Below are positions 8,009-17,344 of a DNA stretch of 64,000 bases, one piece after another; the first letter of the stretch is position 1, and every line of letters starts with the position of its first letter. The notes beneath the pieces were generated by a model. That model had not been told where the DNA came from and searched no databases. It saw only the letters and a program-made list of their open reading frames with translations. The translations under genes were made by a program, and so were the position numbers. This stretch comes from Rhodococcus jostii RHA1 (GTDB lineage Bacteria > Actinomycetota > Actinomycetes > Mycobacteriales > Mycobacteriaceae), in the NCBI RefSeq assembly GCF_000014565.1, contig NC_008268.1:5088501-5152500 (forward strand). The letters are read 5' to 3'.

Positions 8009-8302
8009 TCAGACGGCGACGATTCCCTCGCCGTGCTGCGTGATGCCGCGGCGTTCGGACGCGGTGAGCCCGCCCCAGATTCCGAACGGTTCGGTCACGC
8101 TCAGGGCGTGGTCCCGGCATTCGACGAGAACGGGGCAGCGCCGGCAGATCGCTTTTGCGCGACGTTCACGGTTGCTGCGGGCGTTTCCCCGCTCGCCGTC
8201 GGGATGAAAGAACACGGACGATTCGACGCCGCGGCACAGGGCGTGGATCTGCCAGTCCCAGCTCTCGGTGTTGGGGCTGGGAAGGCGAGTGGATGACGGC
8301 AT
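8009..8302 (-). CDS. WhiB-family iron-sulfur transcription factor
   Basis: A 97-residue WhiB-like protein. Four cysteines (23, 53, 56, 62) in the C-X29-C-X2-C-X5-C pattern bind a [4Fe-4S] cluster. The GIWGG turn at 74-78, followed by the basic segment TASERRGI, is the DNA-binding part. WDWQ before the first cysteine and FFHPDGERG resemble the WhiB2/WhiB3 group, but I cannot fix the orthology. These factors bind the primary sigma factor and respond to redox or nitric oxide. The start is ATG 8302, preceded by GAGGGAG; an upstream in-frame ATG has no such site. It is convergent with purQ. Confidence 0.88.
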   Translation of the reverse strand: MPSSTRLPSPNTESWDWQIHALCRGVESSVFFHPDGERGNARSNRERRAKAICRRCPVLVECRDHALSVTEPFGIWGGLTASERRGITQHGEGIVAV

Positions 8303-8359
8303 GTCGGCTCCCTCGGAGTGTCGTCGGCACGGAAAAGCGTTGTGGCGCAATATCGATTT

Positions 8360-9007
8360 CTACTTGACGGCGCGGATCACCACGATCTCTTCGCGGGTCT
8401 GGCCGGCCTCGATGAGTCCTCTCCGCTCGAGCATGCCTCTGCGTTCGGCCAGCACCGGTCCGAAGGGGATCTCGGCGCTCGCGGCGACGTCGACCCGCAT
8501 GTTCTGTTCCTCGAGCATCGTCAGCGTCTTCTCGACTCCGCTGAGGCTGGACTGCGCCAGCAGCAGCACACCACCGGCGACCAGAACGTCGGGAGCCTCG
8601 CAACAGATCCGGTCGAGCAGTGCGCGACCGTTCTTTCCCGCGTCCCAGGCCCGCGCCGGACCGCGGTCGGGCACGGCGTCGATCATTGCCGGAACGTACG
8701 GCGGGTTGGACACGACGACGTCGAAGCGCTCGTCGCGAACCTGCTCGACGAGATCGCCGTGGATCACCCGGATGCGGTGCCCGCCGACGAGGGAATTGAG
8801 TCTGATGCTGATCGCGGCTCGCCTCGACACATCCACCGCGGTCACCCGGCCCGCACCCGCAGCGGCGGCGCGCACGCTCAGCGCACCGGTTCCCGCGCAG
8901 AGGTCGAGTACCCGGGAATGGGGTCCGAGATGCTCCGCCGCCAGGACATCGGCCAACAACTGCGTATCGTGTTGCGGGCGATAGACTCCGGGAAGGCGTA
9001 GCAGCAT
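8360..9007 (-). CDS. SAM-dependent methyltransferase, HemK/MTQ2-like
   Basis: A 215-residue class I methyltransferase. Motif I is LDLCAGTGALSVRAA; the acidic residue that contacts SAM is in VTAVDVS; and the catalytic NPPY signature is in VVSNPPYVPAMI. NPPY marks N-methylation of an amide or exocyclic amine, as in HemK/PrmC and Mtq2. The protein lacks the N-terminal PrmC domain, so a release-factor role is possible but unproven. ATG 9007 has GAGGAG six bases upstream; longer in-frame starts lack a site. It is divergent from malQ across 196 nt. Confidence 0.78.
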   Translation of the reverse strand: MLLRLPGVYRPQHDTQLLADVLAAEHLGPHSRVLDLCAGTGALSVRAAAAGAGRVTAVDVSRRAAISIRLNSLVGGHRIRVIHGDLVEQVRDERFDVVVSNPPYVPAMIDAVPDRGPARAWDAGKNGRALLDRICCEAPDVLVAGGVLLLAQSSLSGVEKTLTMLEEQNMRVDVAASAEIPFGPVLAERRGMLERRGLIEAGQTREEIVVIRAVK

Positions 9008-9203
9008 CGAAGACTCCTCGGTCGCCGGTCGCATCGTGGTGCGTCCACGGTGTGCCCTCGCGGACCCACCGTGGACGCCGTGCGTCTGATTACTCCACAA
9101 TTACCCCGCTGGGCGCAGGGCCAATCACGCCGATGCGCTCCGACCGCGGTGGCACGGGTCGGAAGTCGCGCAGATTCCGGGGTGAACTGGCACGATCGAC
9201 GGG

Positions 9204-11309
9204 GTGACGTACACCGAGCAGTTGCGTGACCTCGCGGCCCGGCACGGGGTGGCGACGTCGTACCGGGGTTGGGATCAGCAGCGCCGCGACGTGCGTGACG
9301 ACACACTCCGCAGCGTCCTCGCGGCCCTGGACGTTCCCGCCGCAACGGAGGACGAGGTGCGGCGCGCCCTGTCCGAATGCGACGCGGCACCGTGGCGACG
9401 GATGCTGCCGCCCGTCGTCGTCGGCAGGGAAGGGTCCGAGACCCGTTTCGTGGTCCACGTTCCGCACGGCTCGGCGGTGGACGTCACGATCGACACGGAG
9501 TCCGGCGGCACGGTCCCGGCACGCCAACTCCAGGTGTGGGTTGATCCGCGGGAGGTCGACGGCGCCCTGGTCGGCCGCGCGACGTTCGTCGTCCCCTCCG
9601 ACGTTCCGTGCGGGTGGCACACGCTGCGGGCTTCGACCTCGCACACGTCCTCGTCGTGCACGCTCGTGGTGACGCCGGACCGATTGTCGACGTCCGACGC
9701 GCTCAGCGACCGCCGACGCTGGGGTGTGCTCACGCAGTTGTACTCGATCCGGTCGCATCGGTCCTGGGGTGTCGGGGACTTCGGCGACCTCGCGGATCTC
9801 GCCACGATCTTCGGTTCCGTGCACGGCGCCGACTACGTGCTGGTCAATCCACTGCACGCCGCCCAGCCCCGGCCACCGATCGAAGCGTCGCCGTATCTGC
9901 CGACCACGCGCCGCTACGTCAACCCGATGTACATCCGTGTCGAGAACATCCCGGAGACGGCGTACCTCTCGACGCGTCGCCATGCGCGGATGCGCGAGGC
10001 CGCAGCGCGATTCGAGCGGGCGAACGACCGGTCCGACCGGATCGATCGCAACCCGTCGTACCGGGCCAAACTCCGCGTGCTCGAACGGGTCTTCCGGATC
10101 GAGCGCAGCCCGAGCAGGCAGCACGCGTTCGAGGAGTTCTGCCGCGTCGAGGGCGACGGACTGCGGGACTTCGCGACCTGGTGCGCGCTGACCGAGAAAC
10201 TGCCGCCCGACGACCCGCGATGGACGACGCAGGCCGGTGCGCCCGACAGCGACTGGGTGCGGGCGCAGCAGCGCAAGCTCGCGCCGCGAATCGAGTTCTA
10301 CTCGTGGCTGCAATGGGTATGCGACGAGCAGCTTTCCGACGCCCAGGACGCGGCGCGGGCGGCAGGCATGGACATCGGGATCGTGCACGATCTGGCGGTC
10401 GGGGTCCAGCGCGGGGGTGCGGACGCGTGGTCGCTGGGAACGGCCCTGGCAGAGGGCATTACCGTCGGCGCTCCCCCCGACGACTTCAATCAGCAGGGTC
10501 AGCAATGGAATCAGCCGCCCTGGCGACCGGATCGGCTGGCCGAACTGGGGTATGCCCCGTACCGCGACATGCTGCGCACCGTGCTGAAGCACGCGGGTGG
10601 GCTGCGGGTCGATCACATCCTGGGGCTGTTCCGGCTGTGGTGGATCCCCGCCGATGCGGAGTCGCCTGCGGACGGAACGTACGTCTCCTACGACCACGAG
10701 GCTCTCGTCGGAATCCTCGCGCTCGAGGCGGAGCGGGCGGGCGCCGTGGTGATCGGTGAGGACCTCGGGGTTTTCGAACCCGAGGTCCAGGACTACCTCG
10801 CCGAGCGCGGAATCCTGGGGACGTCGATCCTGTGGTTCGAGCACGACGGCGAGCGGCCGACACCGCCGGAGCAGTACCGGACCCTGTGCCTGACATCCGT
10901 TACCACGCATGATCTTCCGCCGACCGCCGGATACCTGGCCGGCGAACACATCGAATTGCGCTCGCGGCTCGGGCTCCTCGAACGCGACCTCGAACTCGAG
11001 AAGGAACACGACGCCCGGCAGCGTGAGGCCGTACTGCAATTGGCGCGCGACCGCGGACTGCTGGCCGACGACGCGTCGATACCCGACACCGTGAAGGCGT
11101 TGTACCGGCTGATCAACCGCAGCCCGTCGCTGCTGACGGGTGTCGCGCTCGCCGATCTGGTGGGGGAGTACCGCGTCCAGAATCAGCCGGGCACCGACGA
11201 GGCCCAGTATTCGAATTGGAAGATTCCCCTCGCCGACGCGGCGGGGCGTGCCGTACACGTCGAGGACCTGGCGGACGGCGATTTCGGGTTCGTGGGCAGC
11301 GCCCGCTGA
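9204..11309 (+). CDS. malQ: 4-alpha-glucanotransferase (amylomaltase, GH77)
   Basis: A 701-residue amylomaltase that transfers alpha-1,4-glucan segments in maltodextrin and glycogen metabolism. An N-terminal non-catalytic region (about 1-150) precedes the GH77 barrel, which starts at RRRWGVLTQLYSIRSHRSWGVGDFGDLADL. The catalytic nucleophile Asp is in GLRVDHILGLFRLWWIP, the acid/base Glu is in VVIGEDLG, and the transition-state Asp is in TTHDLPPTAG. DDFNQQGQQWNQPPW is also characteristic. The start is GTG 9204, with only a weak purine run upstream. The large opposite-strand frame over this gene is a codon-bias shadow. It ends 9 nt from a convergent TetR gene. Confidence 0.93.
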   Translation: MTYTEQLRDLAARHGVATSYRGWDQQRRDVRDDTLRSVLAALDVPAATEDEVRRALSECDAAPWRRMLPPVVVGREGSETRFVVHVPHGSAVDVTIDTESGGTVPARQLQVWVDPREVDGALVGRATFVVPSDVPCGWHTLRASTSHTSSSCTLVVTPDRLSTSDALSDRRRWGVLTQLYSIRSHRSWGVGDFGDLADLATIFGSVHGADYVLVNPLHAAQPRPPIEASPYLPTTRRYVNPMYIRVENIPETAYLSTRRHARMREAAARFERANDRSDRIDRNPSYRAKLRVLERVFRIERSPSRQHAFEEFCRVEGDGLRDFATWCALTEKLPPDDPRWTTQAGAPDSDWVRAQQRKLAPRIEFYSWLQWVCDEQLSDAQDAARAAGMDIGIVHDLAVGVQRGGADAWSLGTALAEGITVGAPPDDFNQQGQQWNQPPWRPDRLAELGYAPYRDMLRTVLKHAGGLRVDHILGLFRLWWIPADAESPADGTYVSYDHEALVGILALEAERAGAVVIGEDLGVFEPEVQDYLAERGILGTSILWFEHDGERPTPPEQYRTLCLTSVTTHDLPPTAGYLAGEHIELRSRLGLLERDLELEKEHDARQREAVLQLARDRGLLADDASIPDTVKALYRLINRSPSLLTGVALADLVGEYRVQNQPGTDEAQYSNWKIPLADAAGRAVHVEDLADGDFGFVGSAR

Positions 11310-11318
11310 TCCCGGTCG

Positions 11319-11909
11319 TCAGGGTGCGAGGGCGCGCATCGCCAGGTCGACGACGGCGTCCGCGTGGTCGTGGGTGAGGGGATGGGCTCCGCTCTGCCAG
11401 CGGTAGAACATCGGCGCCATGAACAACTCGAACGCGAGGGTGAGGTCGACGTCGGGCCGCACCTGCCCGGCGTCCTGCGCGGAACGGAACCGCGCCGCGA
11501 CGAACTCGAACTGCGGCCGGTAGATCCGCTCGACGATCTGTTCCTGCAGCGCGGGGTCCTGCAGCGATTCGATCGACAGCGCCCGGAACAGCGGTTCGAA
11601 ATCAGGTGAGGTGAACTCGTCGACCGTGGCCCGCAGGACCAGGCGCATGTCGGCGGCGAGGTCGCCGGTGTCCGGCAGGGCCATGGCCTCCTGTGCCCCG
11701 GCCGCATTCTGTTCGTGCAGGGCGTCCACGACGAGTGCGCCCTTGGATCGCCACCACCGGTAGATGGTCTGTTTGCCGACCTTGGCGCGCGCGGCGATGC
11801 CTTCGATGCTGATCTTCCCGTAGGGCTGTTCGCGGATCAGTTCCTGCGTGGCCTGCAGGATCGCAGCGCGGGACCGTTCGGAACGGCGGGGAGTGTCGGC
11901 GGACGGCAT
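11319..11909 (-). CDS. TetR-family repressor beside a glycosyltransferase
   Basis: A 196-residue TetR regulator. The N-terminal helix-turn-helix is SIEGIAARAKVGKQTIYRWWRSKGALV, followed by a C-terminal ligand domain of the TetR_C type (FRALSIESLQDPALQEQIVER). ATG 11909 is chosen because the DNA-binding domain begins about ten residues later, as is usual; in-frame ATGs further upstream would run through the operator. It is divergent from the macrolide-type glycosyltransferase at 12010, with an 18-bp dyad between them. The pair therefore looks like a sensor of a toxic small molecule and the enzyme that glycosylates it; this is inference. Confidence 0.85.
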   Translation of the reverse strand: MPSADTPRRSERSRAAILQATQELIREQPYGKISIEGIAARAKVGKQTIYRWWRSKGALVVDALHEQNAAGAQEAMALPDTGDLAADMRLVLRATVDEFTSPDFEPLFRALSIESLQDPALQEQIVERIYRPQFEFVAARFRSAQDAGQVRPDVDLTLAFELFMAPMFYRWQSGAHPLTHDHADAVVDLAMRALAP

Positions 11910-11925
11910 GAACGGATCGTAGACC

Positions 11926-11943
11926 AGACGAGACGTATCGTCT
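11926..11943. promoter_or_regulatory. Candidate TetR operator
   Basis: AGACGAGACGTATCGTCT pairs at eight of nine positions of an 18-bp dyad. It lies 17 bp above the repressor start and touches a TTGACT hexamer (11943-11948) that would be the -35 of the rightward glycosyltransferase promoter. Confidence 0.55.
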
Positions 11944-12009
11944 TGACTCGACTGGAGTCGCGGGTCACTCTGTAGCGAGACGGACCGTTCCGTATCGGAA
12001 AGGATGAAG

Positions 12010-13209
12010 ATGACCCGCTCACACATCGCCATGGTCAGCATTCCGGCGCCCGGGCACGTCAACCCGAGCCTGGAGATTCTCCGCGAACTCGTCACGCGTG
12101 GTCACCGCGTGACATACGCCAACGACGCCGCCGTGAAGGACGTCGTCGAGGGCATCGGAGCGGAGTTCACGGAGTACGCCTCGACGTTGCCGCGCGTGAA
12201 CACCGCGGGTGCGACGGAGGAGTCCGGGAAGTCCTGGGACGGTGACACCATCGATCAGCTCACACTGTTCCAGGCCGAGTACGAGTCGATGCTGCCCCAA
12301 CTGCGGGCGCTGTACGAGGACGACCGCCCCGACCTGTTCCTGTACGACATCGCGGGAGGACCCGCCCGCGTCCTCGCCGAGGAATGGGGCGTGCCGATCG
12401 TGCAATTGTCGCCGACGTACGTCGCGTGGGAGGGCTACGAGGACGACATGAAGTCGTTCGTGGACACGATGCGGGCGGACCCACGCGGGGCGGCGCTGTA
12501 CGAGCGGCAGGGGAAGTTGCTGCGGGACAACGGTGTCGAGACGGACCCGGACGAGTTCTACGGGCGCCCGGCGCGGGCGGTCGTGCTGATCGCGAAATCG
12601 ATGCAGCCCAACGCCGACCGGGTGAACGAGGACGTCTACACGTTCGTCGGACCGGCTCTGCCCACCCGGCGGCCCGCCGACGGCCGGTGGCAGCGCCCGG
12701 CAGGCGCGGGGAAGGTGCTGCTCGTCTCGCTCGGCACTGCGTTCACCGATCACGCCGACTTCTACCGGCGCTGCATCGAGGCGTTCGGCGACCTCGACGG
12801 CTGGCACGTCGTCCTGCAGATCGGACAGCACGTCGACGTCGCCGAACTCGGGACCGTGCCCGGCAACGTCGACGTCCACCGGTGGGTGCCCCAGTTCGAC
12901 ATCCTCGGGCAGGCCGACGCGTTCCTCACCCACGCCGGCATGGGCGGGTCCAGCGAAGGAATGTTCACGGGAACGCCGATGATCGCCGCGCCGCAGGCCA
13001 CCGACCAGTTCGAGAACGCCGACGCGCTCGTCGCCGCGGGAGTCGCGGTGCGAGTGGACAGTTCGGACGTGTCGGCAGCCGAGTTGCGGGACGCCCTCAC
13101 GCACGTCGCCGCCGAGCCGGTCCGGCGCCGCAGCGCGGAGCTCGCCGCCGAGTTGCGTTCTGCGGGTGGAGTGGACGCCGCCGTGAGGGTGATCGAGGAG
13201 TTCTTCTGA
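12010..13209 (+). CDS. Macrolide-type UDP-glycosyltransferase (GT1)
   Basis: A GT1 glycosyltransferase of about 399 residues, similar to OleD/Mgt enzymes that inactivate macrolides and other hydroxylated compounds by glycosylation. The acceptor-binding N-terminal half begins HIAMVSIPAPGHVNPSLEI. The nucleotide-sugar signature is in the C-terminal half: HRWVPQFDILGQADAFLTHAGMGGSSEGMFTGTPMIAAPQATDQFENA. The start is ambiguous: ATG 12010 has AAAGG at good spacing, while ATG 12004 overlaps that site. It is divergently transcribed from a TetR repressor. Acceptor and sugar donor cannot be told from sequence. Confidence 0.85.
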   Translation: MTRSHIAMVSIPAPGHVNPSLEILRELVTRGHRVTYANDAAVKDVVEGIGAEFTEYASTLPRVNTAGATEESGKSWDGDTIDQLTLFQAEYESMLPQLRALYEDDRPDLFLYDIAGGPARVLAEEWGVPIVQLSPTYVAWEGYEDDMKSFVDTMRADPRGAALYERQGKLLRDNGVETDPDEFYGRPARAVVLIAKSMQPNADRVNEDVYTFVGPALPTRRPADGRWQRPAGAGKVLLVSLGTAFTDHADFYRRCIEAFGDLDGWHVVLQIGQHVDVAELGTVPGNVDVHRWVPQFDILGQADAFLTHAGMGGSSEGMFTGTPMIAAPQATDQFENADALVAAGVAVRVDSSDVSAAELRDALTHVAAEPVRRRSAELAAELRSAGGVDAAVRVIEEFF

Positions 13210-13249
13210 AGCCACGAAACGTGTCGGTGGTCACGTCTACTCTGCGGGC

Positions 13250-13603
13250 ATGGCACTCACACTCGGCATGATCACGTTCGACACCACGGATCCGGGGCCG
13301 CTCGCGAAATGGTGGGCGAAGCAGACGGCGGGCACGATCGAGCAGGAGAACGACGGCTGGTTCTACGTCGTCGTCCTACCGGATTCCGCGCAGAAGCTGG
13401 CGTTCCAGAAGGTCGGCGACCCCACTCCGGGAAAGAACCGCATCCACCTCGACCTGGCGTCCGACGACCTCGACGGCGAGGTGGGCAGGCTGAGTGCCGA
13501 GGGCGCGACGGAGGTCGCGCAGCACGAGATGGGCGATTTCCGATGGGTCACGCTCGCCGATCCCGACGGCAACCAGTTTTGCGTCTCGGGTCCCCACACG
13601 TAA
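13250..13603 (+). CDS. VOC superfamily (glyoxalase-like) protein
   Basis: A 117-residue single-domain vicinal-oxygen-chelate protein of the glyoxalase_6 type. It begins [26 protein letters not shown] and has the paired beta-alpha-beta-beta-beta units ending [18 protein letters not shown], which is the conserved C-terminal strand. Such proteins include antibiotic-resistance proteins and glyoxalase relatives; this one has no obvious complete metal triad and its function is unknown. It lies 40 nt after the glycosyltransferase in the same direction and could be co-transcribed with it. Confidence 0.75.
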   Translation: MALTLGMITFDTTDPGPLAKWWAKQTAGTIEQENDGWFYVVVLPDSAQKLAFQKVGDPTPGKNRIHLDLASDDLDGEVGRLSAEGATEVAQHEMGDFRWVTLADPDGNQFCVSGPHT

Positions 13604-13628
13604 CAGCGGGTCCTGCATGATTGACCCC

Positions 13629-14912
13629 ATGCCTTCCACTACGTGGGCCGACGCCCAGGGACTCTGCACCTTCGTCGATGCATCACCGTCGCCCTTCCAT
13701 GTGTGCGCGACGGTGTCGATGTTGCTGACCGGCAACGGTTTCACCGAGTTGCACGAGACCGACTCGTGGCCCGGCGAGCCCGGCCGGTACTTCCTGGTGC
13801 GCGGCGGTTCCCTCATCGCGTGGAGTACCGACGGGCTGGGCCGGACGGCGCCGTTCCGCATCGTAGGCGGGCACACCGACAGCCCGAACCTGCGCGTCAA
13901 GCAGCACCCGGACCTGTCGTCGGCAGGGTGGCAGCTGGTGGGTCTCGAACCGTACGGCGGCGCGTGGCTCAACTCGTGGCTCGACCGCGACCTGGGCATC
14001 TCCGGGCGGCTGAGCGTGCGGGCCGGCAACGCGGTCGAGGAGAAACTCGTCCGCGTCGACGAACCGATCCTGCGCGTCCCGCAGCTGGCGATCCACCTGT
14101 CCGAGGACCGCAAGGGCGTCCACCTCGATCCGCAGCGCCACCTCAACGGGGTGTGGGGCGTGGGGTCCGAACGCCGCTCGTTCATCGACTTCGTGGCCGA
14201 CCGGGCAGAGGTGCCCGCCGACGCGGTGCTCGGGTGGGAACTGATGACCCACGATCTCGCGCCCAGCACCCTCGTCGGAACGGGACAGGACCTTGTCAGC
14301 GCGCCGCGACTCGACAACCAGGGCACCTGCTACGCGGGCACCCACGCGCTGCTGGCGGCGGCCGAGAACCCCGGTGACCGGGTGCCGGTGCTCGCGCTGT
14401 TCGACCACGAGGAGGTGGGGAGCATGTCCGATCGGGGCGCGTTCTCCGATCTGCTGAGCACCGTCCTCGAGCGCATCGTCCTCGGCCGTGGCGGTGGTCG
14501 CGAAGAATTCCTGCAGACGATGGCCGGATCGATCTGCGCCTCCGGGGACATGGCGCACGCGACCCACCCCAACTACCCGGAGCGGCACGAGCCCGCACAC
14601 CACATCGCCGTCAACGGGGGACCGGTGCTCAAGGTCAACCAGAACCTGCGCTACGCCACCGACGCGGCCGGAGCCGGTGCGTTCGCCCTCGCCTGCGACC
14701 AGGCCGGCGTGCCGCTGCAGCGGTACGTGCACCGGGCCGACCTGCCGTGCGGTTCGACCATCGGCCCGATCACCGCGTCCAGGACCGGGCTGAGCACCGT
14801 CGACGTGGGTGCTGCCCAGCTCGGAATGCACTCGTCGCGGGAGCTGATGGGCGCCCGTGACGTGCGTGCCTACTCCGACGCGCTTGCGGCCTTCCTCACA
14901 CCGACGGCGTGA
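13629..14912 (+). CDS. M18 family aspartyl aminopeptidase-type enzyme
   Basis: A 427-residue M18 metallo-aminopeptidase (ApeB/PepC type), a cytosolic zinc exopeptidase favouring acidic N-termini. Metal-binding residues are in [32 protein letters not shown] and NQNLRYATD, and the last His is in [18 protein letters not shown] 13629 begins just before the conserved [12 protein letters not shown] motif; ATG 13617, four codons upstream, cannot be excluded. It precedes purL by 143 nt. I recall the ortholog near purL in mycobacteria as well. Confidence 0.9.
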   Translation: MPSTTWADAQGLCTFVDASPSPFHVCATVSMLLTGNGFTELHETDSWPGEPGRYFLVRGGSLIAWSTDGLGRTAPFRIVGGHTDSPNLRVKQHPDLSSAGWQLVGLEPYGGAWLNSWLDRDLGISGRLSVRAGNAVEEKLVRVDEPILRVPQLAIHLSEDRKGVHLDPQRHLNGVWGVGSERRSFIDFVADRAEVPADAVLGWELMTHDLAPSTLVGTGQDLVSAPRLDNQGTCYAGTHALLAAAENPGDRVPVLALFDHEEVGSMSDRGAFSDLLSTVLERIVLGRGGGREEFLQTMAGSICASGDMAHATHPNYPERHEPAHHIAVNGGPVLKVNQNLRYATDAAGAGAFALACDQAGVPLQRYVHRADLPCGSTIGPITASRTGLSTVDVGAAQLGMHSSRELMGARDVRAYSDALAAFLTPTA

Positions 14913-15055
14913 GGAAGCGGGGCGAGGAGCGCCAGGTCCGTACCGGAACGAGCCGCCGGATAGACTGACGTACGGCTCGTCGCCACCCGGCTTGCGCCGA
15001 CCGTGACTCCCGGCTTGCCTCTCTTGACTCCCGTAGGGAAGGGACCCCACCTCCA

Positions 15056-17341
15056 GTGTCAGCACACCCGGTCGATACCGTCACCGCCGCCACCGCGACC
15101 CCCGACGTCGCACAGCCCTTCAAGGAACTGGGGCTGAAGGACGACGAGTACGCCCGCATCAAGGAGATCCTGGGCCGCCGCCCCACCGAGGCCGAGCTGG
15201 CGATGTACTCGGTGATGTGGAGCGAGCACTGCTCCTACAAGTCGTCCAAGGTGCACCTGAAGTACTTCGGTGAGACCACGACCGACGAGATGCGTTCCTC
15301 GATGCTCGCGGGCATCGGCGAGAACGCCGGCGTCGTCGACATCGGCGACGGCTGGGCCGTCACGTTCAAGGTCGAGAGCCACAACCACCCCTCCTACGTG
15401 GAGCCCTACCAGGGTGCGGCCACCGGCGTCGGCGGCATCGTCCGCGACATCATGGCCATGGGTGCACGGCCCATCGCCGTCATGGACCAGCTGCGCTTCG
15501 GTGCGGCGGACGCCCCCGACACCCGACGCGTCGTCGACGGTGTGGTGCGCGGTGTCGGCGGCTACGGCAACTCGCTCGGCCTCCCGAACGTCGGCGGCGA
15601 GACCGTGTTCGACGAGTCGTACGCCGGTAACCCCCTGGTCAACGCTCTGTGTGCCGGCGCGATGCGCGTCGAGGACCTGCACCTCGCGTTCGCATCCGGT
15701 GCCGGCAACAAGATCATCCTGTTCGGTGCGCGCACCGGCCTCGACGGCATCGGCGGCGTGTCCGTCCTCGCGTCGGAGACGTTCGACGGTGATGAATCGG
15801 GTACCGGCAGGAAGAAGCTTCCGGCGGTGCAGGTGGGTGACCCGTTCACCGAGAAGGTGCTCATCGAGTGCTGTCTGGAGCTGTACGCCGCGAAGCTCGT
15901 GGTCGGTATCCAGGACCTCGGCGGCGCCGGCCTGTCCTGCGCCACGTCCGAGCTCGCCGCGGCCGGCGACGGCGGCATGCACATCAACCTCGAGCAGGTT
16001 CCGATGCGCGCCACCGGCATGACCGCGGCCGAGGTGCTGTCCAGCGAGTCCCAGGAACGCATGTGCGCGGTCGTCACCCCCGACAACGTCGACGCGTTCA
16101 TGGAGGTCTGCAAGAAGTGGGACGTCCTCGCCACCGTCATCGGTGAGGTCACCGACGGCGAGCGGCTCACCATCTCCTGGCACGGCGAGACCGTCGTCGA
16201 CGTGCCGCCGCGCACCGTCGCCCACGAGGGTCCCGTGTACGAGCGTCCCGTGCAGCGTCCCGCGAGCCAGGACGCCCTCGTCGCCAACACCACCGCCGGA
16301 CTGACGCGTCCCGAATCGGCCGACGAACTGAAGGCCACCCTGCTGAAGATGCTCGCGTCCCCGGCGCTGTGCAGCCGCAAGTGGATCACCGAGCAGTACG
16401 ACCGCTACGTGCGCGGCAACACCGTCCTGGCCGAGAACGCCGACTCCGGCGTGATCCGCGTCGACGAGAAGACGGGCCGCGGCATCGCCCTCGCCACCGA
16501 CGCGTCCGGCCGCTACACGGCGCTCGACCCGTACGCCGGCGCCCAGCTGGCGCTCGCCGAGGCCTTCCGCAACGTCGCCGTCACCGGCGCGACGCCGAAG
16601 GCCGTCAGCAACTGCCTGAACTTCGGGTCCCCCGAGGATCCGGGCGTCATGTGGCAGTTCCAGCAGGCCGTCCGCGGCCTGGCGGACGGCTGCGCCAAGC
16701 TCGGCATCCCCGTCACCGGCGGCAACGTCAGCTTCTACAACCAGACCGGGTCGACCCCGATCCTGCCCACCCCGGTGGTGGCCGTGCTCGGCGTCATAGA
16801 CGACGTGCACCGTCGCATCCCCACCGGTCTCGGACTGGAACCGGGCGAAACGCTGATCCTGCTCGGCGACACCCGCGACGAGTTCGACGGGTCCATCTGG
16901 TCGCAGGTCGAGCACGGCCACCTCGGCGGCGTGCCGCCGAAGGTCGACCTCGAGCGGGAGCAGTTGCTGGCCGACATCCTCCTCGCGGCGTCCCGCGACG
17001 GACTGGTGTCCGCGGCGCACGACCTGTCCGAAGGCGGTCTCGCACAGACCGTCGTCGAGGCCGCGCTGGCCGGGGAGACGGGCTGCCGCATCTTGCTTCC
17101 CGACGACGCCGATCCGTTCGTCACCCTGTTCTCCGAGTCGTCGGGCCGCGTGCTCGTCGCGGTCCCGCGCACCGAGGAAACTCGCTTTACCGGTATGTGC
17201 ACGGCCCGTAATCTCCCGTGGGTGCGCATCGGTGTGGTGGACGAGGGGTCCGATTCCGTCGAGGTCCAGGGCCAGTTCTCGGTCTCGCTGGCCGAGCTGC
17301 GCACGACGTTCGAGGGAACTCTGCCGGCATTGTTCGGGTGA
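15056..17341 (+). CDS. purL: Phosphoribosylformylglycinamidine synthase subunit PurL
   Basis: A 761-residue small-type PurL, the catalytic subunit that converts FGAR to FGAM using ATP and ammonia from PurQ. Family motifs are [13 protein letters not shown] near residue 50, [25 protein letters not shown] in the first half, and [26 protein letters not shown] in the second. A tandem duplication of AIR-synthase-like halves is expected. GTG 15056 is the start; AGGGAAGGGA lies about 20 nt upstream, so the ribosome site is weak. TAGACT at 14961-14966 is a likely -10. The very long complementary frame is a shadow. Confidence 0.95.
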   Translation: MSAHPVDTVTAATATPDVAQPFKELGLKDDEYARIKEILGRRPTEAELAMYSVMWSEHCSYKSSKVHLKYFGETTTDEMRSSMLAGIGENAGVVDIGDGWAVTFKVESHNHPSYVEPYQGAATGVGGIVRDIMAMGARPIAVMDQLRFGAADAPDTRRVVDGVVRGVGGYGNSLGLPNVGGETVFDESYAGNPLVNALCAGAMRVEDLHLAFASGAGNKIILFGARTGLDGIGGVSVLASETFDGDESGTGRKKLPAVQVGDPFTEKVLIECCLELYAAKLVVGIQDLGGAGLSCATSELAAAGDGGMHINLEQVPMRATGMTAAEVLSSESQERMCAVVTPDNVDAFMEVCKKWDVLATVIGEVTDGERLTISWHGETVVDVPPRTVAHEGPVYERPVQRPASQDALVANTTAGLTRPESADELKATLLKMLASPALCSRKWITEQYDRYVRGNTVLAENADSGVIRVDEKTGRGIALATDASGRYTALDPYAGAQLALAEAFRNVAVTGATPKAVSNCLNFGSPEDPGVMWQFQQAVRGLADGCAKLGIPVTGGNVSFYNQTGSTPILPTPVVAVLGVIDDVHRRIPTGLGLEPGETLILLGDTRDEFDGSIWSQVEHGHLGGVPPKVDLEREQLLADILLAASRDGLVSAAHDLSEGGLAQTVVEAALAGETGCRILLPDDADPFVTLFSESSGRVLVAVPRTEETRFTGMCTARNLPWVRIGVVDEGSDSVEVQGQFSVSLAELRTTFEGTLPALFG

Positions 17342-17344
17342 TGA

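Noticed and set aside
9090..11258. 722-codon open frame opposite malQ
   Set aside because: Arg/Val/Pro-rich composition with no domain; a shadow of the amylomaltase gene.
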